Assembly (NCBI RefSeq): GCF_014651055.1
Contig: NZ_BMWD01000006.1
Span: forward strand, 9,792-73,791
DNA from: Streptomyces fructofermentans
GTDB lineage: Bacteria > Actinomycetota > Actinomycetes > Streptomycetales > Streptomycetaceae
Direction of reading: 5' to 3'
DNA: 64,000 bases
How positions within the stretch are numbered: position 1 is the stretch's first letter; each line of letters starts with the position of its first letter. The notes beneath the pieces were generated by a model. It worked only from the letters and a program-made list of their open reading frames with translations. It was not told the DNA's origin and did not search any database. Positions 9,318-17,705 of the stretch are shown piece by piece. The position numbers were made by a program, and so were the translations under genes.

Positions 9318-11263
9318 GCCTGCTCCTCCTGCGCTTCCTCGCGCGGCGCGACCACGGCAAGGACCTGGTCCATCGCGACGGTCGTGCCGGGGGTGACGTC
9401 CAGCTCGGTGACGGTGCCCGCGTGCGGGGCGGAGACGACGTGCTCCATCTTCATCGCCTCGACGACCAGCAGGCTCTGCCCGGCGTCGACCTCGTCCCCC
9501 ACGGCCACCTTCACCACCGTCACCGTGCCGGGCATGGGGGCGGTGAGCGAGTCGGCACCGGAGCGCGCGGCGCCGGTGAGGGAGGCGGCGACCGCGTCGT
9601 GGTCGCGGACCTGCCAGGCGTCGCCGTCCCGGCCCAGCCAGTCGGCGGCCCGGTGGAACGTGTGGCGGACCCCGTCGACGGTGACCGAGACACGGTTGGG
9701 CGACACCTCGGCACCGGGCCGGGCGCCCCGCGTCACGGGGTCCCGTCCCGCCACCCGCAGGTCGAAGGCCACGGGCGCCGGCTCACCCCCGAGCCGCCAG
9801 CCGCTCGGCACCGAGAACGGGTCGGTCCAGCCGTCCCCGCCGGACGGGGCGAGCCCTTCGAGGCGGACCGCCGCGGCGGCCTCGTACACCTCCTCGGGCA
9901 CCCCGTCGGGGACGAGGCCCGCGGCCTCCCGCTCGACGAGTCCGGTGTCCAGCTCGCCGGCCACGACCGCGGGATGGGCGAGGAGCCTGCGCAGGAACCC
10001 GGCGTTCGTCGGCACGCCCAGCGTGACCGTGTCCGCGAGCGCGGCCCGGAGCCTGCGCAGCGCGGTCGCGCGGTCGGGCCCGTACGCGACGACCTTCGAC
10101 AGCATCGGGTCGTACAGCGACCCGACCTCGGTGCCCTCGGTCAGGCCGGAGTCCGTGCGGACGCCTTCGCCCCGGGGCTCCCGCAGCCTCAGGACCGTCC
10201 CGCCGGAGGGCAGGAATCCCCGGGCGGGGTCCTCGGCGCAGACGCGGGCCTCGACGGCGTGCCCGGTCAGGGTGATGTCGTCCTGTCCGAAGGCGAGCCG
10301 TTCGCCGGCGGCGACCCGCAACTGCCACTCCACCAGGTCCAGCCCGGTGATCAGCTCGGTCACCGGGTGCTCGACCTGGAGCCGGGTGTTCATCTCCATG
10401 AAGTAGTACGAGGAGGGGTCGCCGCCGGGCACGATGAACTCCACGGTGCCCGCGCCCGAGTAGCCGCAGGAGCGGGCCGCCTGGACGGCCGCCGCGCCCA
10501 TCGCGGCCCGCGTGCCGGGATCGAGCAGGACGCTCGGCGCCTCCTCGATGATCTTCTGGTGCCTGCGCTGGAGGGAGCACTCGCGCTCGCCCAGGTGCAC
10601 CACGTTCCCGTGGCCGTCGGCCAGGACCTGGATCTCGATGTGCCGGGGGCGGTCGACCCACCGCTCGACGAGCAGGGTGTCGTCGCCGAAGGAGGCGCGG
10701 GCCTCGCGCCGCGCGGCGGCGATCTCGTCGGCCAGCGCCGCGGCGTCGCGCACCAGGCGCATGCCCTTGCCGCCGCCGCCCGCCGACGGCTTCAGCAGCA
10801 CGGGCATTCCGATCTCCCGTGCGGAGTCGGCCAGTTGCGCGTCCGAGAGTCCGCTGCCCGAGGAGCCGGGGACGACCGGGACACCGGCCGCCCGCACGGT
10901 CTCCTTGGCGCGGATCTTGTCGCCCATCAGGGCGATCGCGTCGGCGGGGGGCCCGATGAAGACGAGTCCGGCGTCGGCGCAGGCGCGCGCGAACCCGGCG
11001 TTCTCCGCGAGGAATCCGTAGCCCGGGTGCACGGCCTGCGCGCCGCTCCGCGCCGCCGCCTCCAGCAGGCGCTCCACGGACAGGTAGCTCTCGGCGGCCG
11101 GGGGCGGACCGATCCGGACCGCCGTGTCCGCCTCGCGCACGTGCCGGGCGTCGGCGTCGGCGTCGCTGAAGACCGCCACCGACCGCACGCCGAGGGAGCG
11201 CAGCGTACGGACGACCCGGACGGCGATCTCGCCGCGGTTGGCCACAAGAACGGTGTCGAACAT
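9314..11263 (-). CDS. Acyl-CoA carboxylase alpha subunit (methylcrotonyl-CoA type)
   Basis: A biotin carboxylase and biotin carrier fused in one 649-residue chain, the layout of methylcrotonyl-CoA carboxylase alpha subunits. An N-terminal biotin carboxylase domain (about 1-450, beginning [15 protein letters not shown], with the glycine-rich ATP-grasp loop [11 protein letters not shown]) is followed by a linker and a biotinyl domain. The biotinylated lysine is K605 in EAMKM. The ATG at 11263 gives the canonical N-terminus; an upstream in-frame start would add 14 residues. It begins 10 bp after the beta-subunit stop. Partnership with the beta subunit and HMG-CoA lyase supports methylcrotonyl-CoA as the substrate. 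Confidence 0.93.
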   Translation of the reverse strand: MFDTVLVANRGEIAVRVVRTLRSLGVRSVAVFSDADADARHVREADTAVRIGPPPAAESYLSVERLLEAAARSGAQAVHPGYGFLAENAGFARACADAGLVFIGPPADAIALMGDKIRAKETVRAAGVPVVPGSSGSGLSDAQLADSAREIGMPVLLKPSAGGGGKGMRLVRDAAALADEIAAARREARASFGDDTLLVERWVDRPRHIEIQVLADGHGNVVHLGERECSLQRRHQKIIEEAPSVLLDPGTRAAMGAAAVQAARSCGYSGAGTVEFIVPGGDPSSYYFMEMNTRLQVEHPVTELITGLDLVEWQLRVAAGERLAFGQDDITLTGHAVEARVCAEDPARGFLPSGGTVLRLREPRGEGVRTDSGLTEGTEVGSLYDPMLSKVVAYGPDRATALRRLRAALADTVTLGVPTNAGFLRRLLAHPAVVAGELDTGLVEREAAGLVPDGVPEEVYEAAAAVRLEGLAPSGGDGWTDPFSVPSGWRLGGEPAPVAFDLRVAGRDPVTRGARPGAEVSPNRVSVTVDGVRHTFHRAADWLGRDGDAWQVRDHDAVAASLTGAARSGADSLTAPMPGTVTVVKVAVGDEVDAGQSLLVVEAMKMEHVVSAPHAGTVTELDVTPGTTVAMDQVLAVVAPREEAQEEQA

Positions 11264-11273
11264 GGTCAGTCCT

Positions 11274-12890
11274 TCACATCCGGAAGACGCCGAACTGGGG
11301 GTCACCCAGGGGCGCGTTGGCGCACGCGGTCAGGGCGAGACCCAGTACCTGGCGGGTCTCCATGGGGTCGATCACTCCGTCGTCCCAGAGCCGGGCGGTC
11401 GCGTAGTAGGCGTTGCCCTGGCGCTCGTACTGGGCGCGGATCGGGTCCTTGAAGGTCTCCTCGTCCTCCGCGGGCCAGGACTCGCCGCGGCCCTCCAGCT
11501 GGTCGCGCTTGACGGTGGCGAGCACGGACGCGGCCTGCTCGCCGCCCATGACGGAGATCTTGGCGTTCGGCCACATCCACAGGAAGCGGGGGGAGTAGGC
11601 CCGGCCGCACATGGAGTAGTTGCCCGCGCCGTACGAGCCGCCGACGACCACGGTCAGCTTCGGCACGCGGGCGCAGGCCACGGCCGTGACCATCTTGGCG
11701 CCGTGCTTGGCGATGCCGCCCGCCTCGTACTGGCGGCCCACCATGAAGCCCGAGATGTTCTGCAGGAACACCAGGGGGATGCCGCGCTGGTCGCACAGCT
11801 CGATGAAGTGGGCGCCCTTCTGGGCGGACTCGGAGAACAGGATGCCGTTGTTGGCGACGATCCCGACCGGGTGGCCGTGGATCCGGGCGAAGCCGGTGAC
11901 CAGGGTCTGGCCGAACTCCGCCTTGAACTCCGCGAACCGCGAGCCGTCCACCACGCGCGCGATGACCTCGCGCACGTCGTAGGGGGTGCGGGAGTCGACG
12001 GGCACCGCTCCGTACAGCCCGGCGGGGTCCACCTTCGGCTCGGCCGGGGTCTCGGCCGTCCAGGGCAGCTCCCCGCGCGCGGGGAGCGTGGAGACGATCG
12101 TGCGGACGATCCGCAGCGCGTGCGCGTCGTCCTCGGCGAGGTGGTCGGTGACGCCGGAGACCCGCGAGTGGACCTCGCCGCCGCCCAGCTCCTCGGCGGT
12201 GACGACCTCGCCGGTCGCGGCCTTCACGAGCGGCGGGCCGCCCAGGAAGATGGTGCCCTGGCCGCGCACGATCACGGCCTCGTCGCTCATCGCCGGGACG
12301 TACGCCCCGCCGGCCGTGCACGAGCCGAGGACCGCGGCGATCTGGGGGATGCCCGCACCCGACATCCGCGCCTGGTTGTAGAAGATCCGCCCGAAGTGGT
12401 CCCGGTCGGGGAAGACCTCGTCCTGCATCGGAAGGAAGGCGCCCCCGGAGTCCACCAGGTAGACGCAAGGGAGGCGGTTCTCCAGCGCGACCTCCTGGGC
12501 GCGCAGGTGCTTCTTCACGGTCATCGGGTAGTACGTGCCGCCCTTGACCGTGGCGTCGTTGGCGACGACCACGCACTCGCGGCCGCTCACCCTGCCGATC
12601 CCGGCGATGACGCCGGCGGCCGGGGCCTGCCCCTCGTACATCCCGTCGGCCGCCAGCGGGGCCAGCTCGAGGAACGGCGAGCCGGGGTCGAGGAGCGTGT
12701 CCACCCGGTCGCGCGGCAGCAGCTTGCCGCGTGCGGTGTGCCGGGCGCGGGCCCGCTCACCGCCGCCCAGCCGGGCCGCGGCGAGCTTGCGCCGCAGCTC
12801 CTCGACGAGCGCGCGGTGTGCCGCCTCGTTGGCCCGCCAGGCCTCCGACGCGGGATCTGCCGCGCTGTGGAGCTCCGGTGCCTCGTGCAT
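11274..12890 (-). CDS. Acyl-CoA carboxylase beta subunit (methylcrotonyl-CoA type)
   Basis: A carboxyltransferase subunit of 538 residues. It transfers the carboxyl group from biotin to the acyl-CoA, most likely 3-methylcrotonyl-CoA given the operon. Typical family segments are visible: [19 protein letters not shown] near the N-terminus, the GGAFLP stretch, [11 protein letters not shown] and the [15 protein letters not shown] stretch. It is the first gene of the operon. Two dyads (12933-12948 and 12962-12977) lie between it and the divergent TetR gene, so local repression is likely. Confidence 0.93.
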   Translation of the reverse strand: MHEAPELHSAADPASEAWRANEAAHRALVEELRRKLAAARLGGGERARARHTARGKLLPRDRVDTLLDPGSPFLELAPLAADGMYEGQAPAAGVIAGIGRVSGRECVVVANDATVKGGTYYPMTVKKHLRAQEVALENRLPCVYLVDSGGAFLPMQDEVFPDRDHFGRIFYNQARMSGAGIPQIAAVLGSCTAGGAYVPAMSDEAVIVRGQGTIFLGGPPLVKAATGEVVTAEELGGGEVHSRVSGVTDHLAEDDAHALRIVRTIVSTLPARGELPWTAETPAEPKVDPAGLYGAVPVDSRTPYDVREVIARVVDGSRFAEFKAEFGQTLVTGFARIHGHPVGIVANNGILFSESAQKGAHFIELCDQRGIPLVFLQNISGFMVGRQYEAGGIAKHGAKMVTAVACARVPKLTVVVGGSYGAGNYSMCGRAYSPRFLWMWPNAKISVMGGEQAASVLATVKRDQLEGRGESWPAEDEETFKDPIRAQYERQGNAYYATARLWDDGVIDPMETRQVLGLALTACANAPLGDPQFGVFRM

Positions 12891-12932
12891 CCTGCGGTCC
12901 CCTCACCCGGTGGTGACCAGTCAATGAACCTG

Positions 12933-12948
12933 GTTAATGAGCGTTAAC
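12933..12948. promoter_or_regulatory. Candidate TetR operator, copy 1
   Basis: GTTAATGAGCGTTAAC has GTTAA/TTAAC arms around a 6-bp spacer. It lies 43 bp upstream of the carboxylase beta start in the divergent promoter region. Confidence 0.65.
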
Positions 12949-12961
12949 GCGTTTCCTTCAG

Positions 12962-12977
12962 GTTAACGAGCGCTAAC
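12962..12977. promoter_or_regulatory. Candidate TetR operator, copy 2
   Basis: GTTAACGAGCGCTAAC matches copy 1 at 14 of 16 positions. Its centre is 29 bp from that of copy 1 and 30 bp upstream of the TetR start. Paired sites in a divergent region fit an autoregulated TetR protein. Confidence 0.65.
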
Positions 12978-12999
12978 CTGCCTGTCTAGAATTGCTTTC

Positions 13000-13596
13000 A
13001 TGGCCACGAGAACCGATGCCCCCACCCGGCGCGAGCAGATCCTCAAGGAGGCCGCCCGGCTGTTCGCCGAACGCGGCTTCCACGGGGTGGGGGTCGACGA
13101 GATAGGCGCGGCGGTCGGCATCAGCGGGCCCGGCCTCTACCGGCACTTCCCGGGCAAGGACGCGATGCTCGCCGAGCTGCTGGTGGGGATCAGCGGGCAG
13201 CTCCTGACCGGCGGCAAGCGGCGCGTGGCGGAGGCCGACGGGAATCCCGCGGCGCTCCTCGACTCGCTCATCGAGGGGCACATCGACTTCGCGCTCGACG
13301 ACCGCCCGCTGATCACCCTGCACGACCGGGAGCTGGACCGCCTGCGGGACAGCGACCGCAAGCTCGTGCGGCAGCTGCAGCGGCAGTACGTCGAGCTGTG
13401 GGTGGAGGTCGTGCGCGAGGTCGCCCCGGACCTGACGGAGCCGGCCGCGCGGGCCGCCGTCCACGCGGTCTTCGGGCTGCTCAACTCCACCCCGCACCTC
13501 GGTCGTCCCGGAGCGCTCCCCGGGCGGGCCGGCATGGCGGCCCTGCTGCACCGGATGGCGCGCGGCGCCTTCGAGGCGGCGGCCGCCGCCGGGTGA
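13000..13596 (+). CDS. TetR-family regulator of the leucine operon
   Basis: A 198-residue TetR protein. The helix-turn-helix occupies about 12-60 (REQILKEAARLFAERGF ... VDEIGAAVGISGPGLYRHFPGKD), and the rest is the variable ligand-binding core. The ATG start gives the canonical N-terminus. It is divergent from the acyl-CoA carboxylase operon across 109 bp holding two similar dyads. I infer that it represses that operon and itself and responds to an acyl-CoA intermediate. The ligand cannot be read from the sequence. Confidence 0.9.
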   Translation: MATRTDAPTRREQILKEAARLFAERGFHGVGVDEIGAAVGISGPGLYRHFPGKDAMLAELLVGISGQLLTGGKRRVAEADGNPAALLDSLIEGHIDFALDDRPLITLHDRELDRLRDSDRKLVRQLQRQYVELWVEVVREVAPDLTEPAARAAVHAVFGLLNSTPHLGRPGALPGRAGMAALLHRMARGAFEAAAAAG

Positions 13597-13702
13597 CCCG
13601 CCCGCCGCGGCCGTGCCCGGAGTGACATGCGTCGCTAGTGGCCCGGGCGTGACCTGGATCTCTGGACGGCCGTCGTGACCGGCGGGTAACGTGCCTCTGA
13701 GC

Positions 13703-13710
13703 AAGCGCTT
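13703..13710. promoter_or_regulatory. AAGCGCTT dyad upstream of acyl-CoA dehydrogenase
   Basis: A perfect 8-bp palindrome within GAGCAAGCGCTTAGAC, 31 bp before the chosen start of the downstream dehydrogenase. It resembles short operators of TetR-type fatty-acid regulators in actinobacteria, but the regulator is not identified. Confidence 0.4.
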
Positions 13711-13740
13711 AGACATGGACCCCAGGTGGAGGTGGCGGCG

Positions 13741-14898
13741 GTGCGCCGTACGGTGTTCAACGAGGATCACGAGGCGTTCCGGGAGACCCTGCGCGCCTTC
13801 ATCGAGGCCGAGGTCGTCCCGGTCTACGACGAGTGGTTCGCCGCGGGCCAGGCACCGCGCGACTTCTACTACAAGCTTTCCGAGCTGGGCGTCTTCGGCA
13901 TCCGCGTCGACGAGGAGTTCGGCGGCGCCGGCATCGACTCGTACAAGTTCGAAGCCGTGATGTACGAGGAGACCGCGCGCGCCGGTGTCCAGTTCGGCGG
14001 CTCGGGCGTGCACGTGCTGCTCGGCCTGCCCTACATCAAGTCGCTCGCCACCGACGAGCAGAAGAAGCGCTTCCTGCCGAAGTTCGTCTCCGGCGAGGAG
14101 ATGTGGGCCCTCGCGATGACCGAGCCGGGCACCGGTTCCGACCTCGCGGGCATGAAGACCACCGCCAAGCTCTCCGAGGACGGCACCCACTACGTCCTCA
14201 ACGGCTCGAAGACGTTCATCACCGGCGGCGTCCACGCCGACCGCGTGATCGTCTGCGCCCGCACCTCCGCGCCCACCGCGGACGACCGCCGCTTCGGCAT
14301 CTCCCTGTTCGCCGTGGACACCAAGGCCGAGGGCTACTCCATAGGCCGCAAGCTGGACAAGCTCGGTCTGAGGACCTCCGACACCGCCGAGCTGGCGTTC
14401 GTCGACGTGAAGGTCCCCGTCGAGGACCTGCTCGGCGAGGAGAACAAGGGCTTCTACTACCTGGGCCACAACCTCGCCTCCGAGCGCTGGGGCATCGCCT
14501 TCGGCGCCTACGCGCAGGCCAAGGCCGCCGTGCGGTTCGCCAAGGAGTACGTCCAGGACCGCACCGTCTTCGGCAAGACCGTCGCGTCCTTCCAGAACAC
14601 CAAGTTCGAGCTGGCCGCCTGCCAGGCCGAGGTGGACGCGGCCGAGGCCGTCGCCGACCGCGCCCTGGAGGCCCTCGACGCGGGCGAGCTGACGCCGGCC
14701 GAGGCCGCCAGCGCCAAGCTGTTCTGCACCGAGGTCGCGCACCGCGTGATCGACCGCTGCCTCCAGCTCCACGGCGGCTACGGCTTCATGAACGAGTACC
14801 CGATCGCCCGCCTGTACGCGGACAACCGGGTCAACCGCATCTACGGCGGCACCAGCGAGATCATGAAGTCGATCATCGCCAAGAACATGGGGCTGTAG
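13741..14898 (+). CDS. Acyl-CoA dehydrogenase
   Basis: A 385-residue acyl-CoA dehydrogenase. The GTG at 13741 is chosen because GGAGG (13728-13732) lies 8 bases before it; an in-frame GTG at 13726 would leave no such site. Signatures include AMTEPGTGSDLAGM, GSKTFITGGVHAD and GYGFMNEYP. The C-terminal motif reads YGGTSEIM, with glycine (about 369) where medium-chain enzymes have the catalytic glutamate. E248 in NLASERW sits where isovaleryl- and long-chain-type enzymes place theirs. This suggests a long- or branched-chain substrate. It is followed by acyl-CoA thioesterase II. Confidence 0.9.
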   Translation: MRRTVFNEDHEAFRETLRAFIEAEVVPVYDEWFAAGQAPRDFYYKLSELGVFGIRVDEEFGGAGIDSYKFEAVMYEETARAGVQFGGSGVHVLLGLPYIKSLATDEQKKRFLPKFVSGEEMWALAMTEPGTGSDLAGMKTTAKLSEDGTHYVLNGSKTFITGGVHADRVIVCARTSAPTADDRRFGISLFAVDTKAEGYSIGRKLDKLGLRTSDTAELAFVDVKVPVEDLLGEENKGFYYLGHNLASERWGIAFGAYAQAKAAVRFAKEYVQDRTVFGKTVASFQNTKFELAACQAEVDAAEAVADRALEALDAGELTPAEAASAKLFCTEVAHRVIDRCLQLHGGYGFMNEYPIARLYADNRVNRIYGGTSEIMKSIIAKNMGL

Positions 14899-14932
14899 GT
14901 CCCCGGACCTCACCGCACGGTAGAACCGACCC

Positions 14933-15820
14933 ATGACCCAGGCACTCGAGGACCTGCTCGATCTGCTCGACCTGGAGCGGATCGAGCGGGACATCTTCCG
15001 CGGCCGGTCGCGCTCCGCCGTCGTCCCGCGGGTCTTCGGCGGGCAGGTCGCGGCGCAGGCACTGGTCGCGGCCGGGCGGACCGTTCCCGAGGACCGGTTC
15101 GCCCACTCCCTGCACGCGTACTTCCTGCGGGCGGGGGACCCGGACGCGCCCATCGTCTACACCGTCGACCGGATCCGCGACGGGCGCTCCTTCACCACCC
15201 GCCGGGTCGTCGCCGTCCAGCACGGACAGCCGATCTTCCACCTCTCCGCGTCCTTCCAGACGTACGAGGAGGGCATGGACCACCAGGCCGCCATGCCTGC
15301 CGCGCCCGATCCGGAGACCCTGCCGACGGCCGCCCAGACGCTGCCCGCCCACCTGGACGGCCGGGTCGACCCGGGCATCCTGGAGCGGCTGCTGCAGACC
15401 CGCGAGGCCGTCGACCTCCGGTACGTCGACGCGCCGCCGTTCGCGAGTGTCGGGGAGCCGCGCGAGCCGCGCTCCCAGGTGTGGTTCCGCACCAACGGCA
15501 AACTCGACGGCGCCATCGACGAGCCGCTGCTGCACGTCTGCCTCGCCACGTACGTCTCCGACATGACGCTCCTCGACTCCGTGCTGCTCGCCCACGGGCG
15601 CGGCGGCTGGGTCACCGGCGACGTCGTCGGGGCCTCGCTGGACCACGCGATGTGGTTCCACCGGCCGTTCCGCGCCGACGAATGGCTGCTGTACGACCAG
15701 GAGTCGCCGTCCGCCTCCGGCGGGCGCGGACTGGGACAGGCCCGCATCCACACGCGGGACGGGCGACTCGCCATCACCGTGATCCAGGAAGGCGTGGTCC
15801 GCGTCCCTCGGTCAGACTGA
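14933..15820 (+). CDS. tesB: Acyl-CoA thioesterase II
   Basis: A 295-residue double-hotdog thioesterase of the TesB family, hydrolysing acyl-CoA to free fatty acid and CoA. Family segments include RVFGGQVAAQAL near the N-terminus, the FHLSASFQ turn, and LAYVSD-like and DHAMWFHRPFRADEW segments in the second hotdog. It starts 34 bp after the acyl-CoA dehydrogenase and ends 3 bp before the cation transporter gene, so the three may share a transcript. The link with the dehydrogenase fits fatty acyl-CoA turnover. Confidence 0.92.
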   Translation: MTQALEDLLDLLDLERIERDIFRGRSRSAVVPRVFGGQVAAQALVAAGRTVPEDRFAHSLHAYFLRAGDPDAPIVYTVDRIRDGRSFTTRRVVAVQHGQPIFHLSASFQTYEEGMDHQAAMPAAPDPETLPTAAQTLPAHLDGRVDPGILERLLQTREAVDLRYVDAPPFASVGEPREPRSQVWFRTNGKLDGAIDEPLLHVCLATYVSDMTLLDSVLLAHGRGGWVTGDVVGASLDHAMWFHRPFRADEWLLYDQESPSASGGRGLGQARIHTRDGRLAITVIQEGVVRVPRSD

Positions 15821-15823
15821 GGC

Positions 15824-16798
15824 ATGGCTGAAGCGGCACCCGGTCCGGACCGCGGCGACGAGAGCGTCCTCACGGTCGTCGTCGCCGCCGTCGCCAATCT
15901 CGGCATCGCGCTCGCCAAGGCGGTCGCCGGCCTCATCAGCGGATCCAGCGCGATGCTGTCGGAGGCCGCGCACTCCGTCGCCGACACCGTCACCGAGCTG
16001 ATGCTGCTCACCGCGCTGAAACGCAGCGCGAGACCCGCGGACGAGGAGCACCCGCTCGGCCACGGCCCCGAGCGGTACATCTGGGCGCTCCTCGCGGCCG
16101 TCGCGACCTTCGTCGGCGGCGCGGTCTTCTCCCTCTACGACGGCGTCCACACCCTCGTCGCGGGCGAGGAACCGGGCGACCCCCTCGTGTCGTACGTCGT
16201 GCTCGGCGTCGCCTTCCTGCTGGAGGGCCTCTCGCTGCGGACCGGCGTCCGCCAGGCACGGGGCGAGGCGGAGAGCCTCGGCACGCCCTTCCGGCGCTAC
16301 CTCCGGCGCACGCCCGACACCGCCGTGAAGGCGGTCGTCATGGAGGACTCGGCCGCCCTGGCGGGGCTGCTGCTGGCAGCCGGCGGGCTGCTGGGCGGGC
16401 AGCTCACCGGCTCCGGCGTCTGGGACGGCCTCGCCTCCCTGTGCATCGGGGTCCTGCTGCTCTACGTGGCCTGGGTGCTGGGCCGGTCCAACGCGGAGCT
16501 GCTGATCGGGCGACCGCTGCCGAAGCCGGCCCGGGAGCGCATCCGGGCCGAGCTGCTCGCCGTCGAGCACGTGGAGGCGGTGCTGGAACTCACGACCCTC
16601 GTGCAGGGCCCGCGCGAGGCGCTGGTCGCGGCCAAGGTCGACTTCCGGGACATGTCCACCGCCGCACAGGTCGAGTGGGCCTGCGAGCAGGCCGAGCAGC
16701 GGGTGCGCGAGGCGTACCCCGCGGTGAGCCGCGTGTACCTGGACCCGACGCCGGGCCGCGCCCGGCGCCGCGAGGAGGGACCCGACCCGTCGCCGTGA
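15824..16798 (+). CDS. Cation diffusion facilitator transporter
   Basis: A 324-residue CDF-family exporter, a proton-coupled antiporter of divalent metals such as Zn(II). About six membrane segments span roughly 15-220. The second contains the metal-site pattern HxxxD (H50, D54 in SEAAHSVADTVTE). A cytoplasmic C-terminal domain of the ferredoxin-like type follows from about 225. Metal specificity is not certain. It begins 3 bp after the tesB stop and faces the convergent phosphatase-like gene. Confidence 0.9.
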   Translation: MAEAAPGPDRGDESVLTVVVAAVANLGIALAKAVAGLISGSSAMLSEAAHSVADTVTELMLLTALKRSARPADEEHPLGHGPERYIWALLAAVATFVGGAVFSLYDGVHTLVAGEEPGDPLVSYVVLGVAFLLEGLSLRTGVRQARGEAESLGTPFRRYLRRTPDTAVKAVVMEDSAALAGLLLAAGGLLGGQLTGSGVWDGLASLCIGVLLLYVAWVLGRSNAELLIGRPLPKPARERIRAELLAVEHVEAVLELTTLVQGPREALVAAKVDFRDMSTAAQVEWACEQAEQRVREAYPAVSRVYLDPTPGRARRREEGPDPSP

Positions 16799-16806
16799 CG
16801 CCCCGG

Positions 16807-16859
16807 CCGGCGCGCCGGGAGTCAGGAACGGTCGCCCACCGGCGCGCCGGGGGTCAGGA
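16807..16859. repeat. 21-bp direct duplication with internal palindrome
   Basis: Two 21-bp copies (16807-16827 and 16839-16859), differing at one base, each contain the palindrome CCGGCGCGCCGG. The second copy covers the stop codon of the minus-strand gene. Either hairpin could help terminate the two convergent transcripts. Confidence 0.7.
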
Positions 16860-17651
16860 CAGGCCGGCCTCGGCGAGCAGGAAGGCCGTCATCGGGTCGT
16901 AGTGCCGGGGGCTGGTGACGTGGTCGTCGAGCGGGACCGTCACCTGGACGGTGCCCTCGGACTCGGCGAGGAACAGCGCCGGGTCGTTGCAGTCCGCGTA
17001 CCCCATCGAGTCGACGCCGAGCTGGCCGGCGCAGCCCGCCCAGCCGTGGTCGGCGACGACCAGGTCGGGCAGCGGGCGGCTCTCGGCCTCCAGGCCCTTC
17101 AGGATCGCCCGCATCGGCGCGCCGGAGTGGGTGTGCCAGAGCGTCGCCCCGTGCTCCAGCACCGCGACGTCCGCGAACTGCATCACGTATCCCTCGTCCG
17201 TGCTCAGGCCGTCCGGGATCACCACGATCCCGCAGCCCGCGGCGCGCAGCGCGGCGGCCGTCGCCCGGTGCACGTCGAGCAGGCCGCCCGGGTGGCCCGT
17301 GGCGAACAGCACCCGCTCCCTGCCCGCCGCCGCCTTGCGCAGCCGTCCCGCCATCCGCTCCAGCGCGTCGACCGTCAGCTCGGGGTCGATGGTGTCCTGG
17401 CCGTACCGGTACTCCGGGTCGTCGTTCACACCGCACCGCTCGGCCATCACGGCCAGCACGTCCTGCTCGTCGGTCCAGCGGTCGCCGAGCTCCAGCCCGA
17501 GCCAGTAGTTGCGGTCGCCGTTGGCCAGCTTGCGGTAGTGGGAGAGGTTGTTCTCGCGGGGGGTGGCCACGTCACCCGCGATACGCGTCCGTACGAGGTG
17601 GGCGACGAGCTCGGCGCGGCTGGGGGTCCCGGATATCGGCATGCCCCCCAT
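16854..17651 (-). CDS. Phosphatase-like conserved actinobacterial protein
   Basis: A 265-residue cytoplasmic protein with no signal peptide. Streptomyces orthologues are commonly annotated as phosphatase, but I do not see a textbook phosphatase motif and treat the function as unproven. Conserved-looking segments are ATGHPGGLLDVH (about 114-125), VIPDGLSTDEGYVMQFADVAV, WHTHSGAPMRAIL and VADHGWAGCAG, whose histidines and aspartates could bind metal. The start may be the ATG at 17651 (GGAGGGGG about 12 bases upstream) or the ATG three codons later. It is convergent with the CDF transporter and divergent from nothing close. Confidence 0.75.
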   Translation of the reverse strand: MGGMPISGTPSRAELVAHLVRTRIAGDVATPRENNLSHYRKLANGDRNYWLGLELGDRWTDEQDVLAVMAERCGVNDDPEYRYGQDTIDPELTVDALERMAGRLRKAAAGRERVLFATGHPGGLLDVHRATAAALRAAGCGIVVIPDGLSTDEGYVMQFADVAVLEHGATLWHTHSGAPMRAILKGLEAESRPLPDLVVADHGWAGCAGQLGVDSMGYADCNDPALFLAESEGTVQVTVPLDDHVTSPRHYDPMTAFLLAEAGLS

Positions 17652-17705
17652 TCTGCCGGTGAGCCCCCTCCGGTGGCGCGGGAGTGCCGAACCGTGGGAC
17701 GCGTG

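Noticed and set aside
12973..15153. A 726-codon minus-strand frame over the TetR and acyl-CoA dehydrogenase genes
   Set aside because: No family similarity; the plus-strand genes have clear motifs and ribosome sites.
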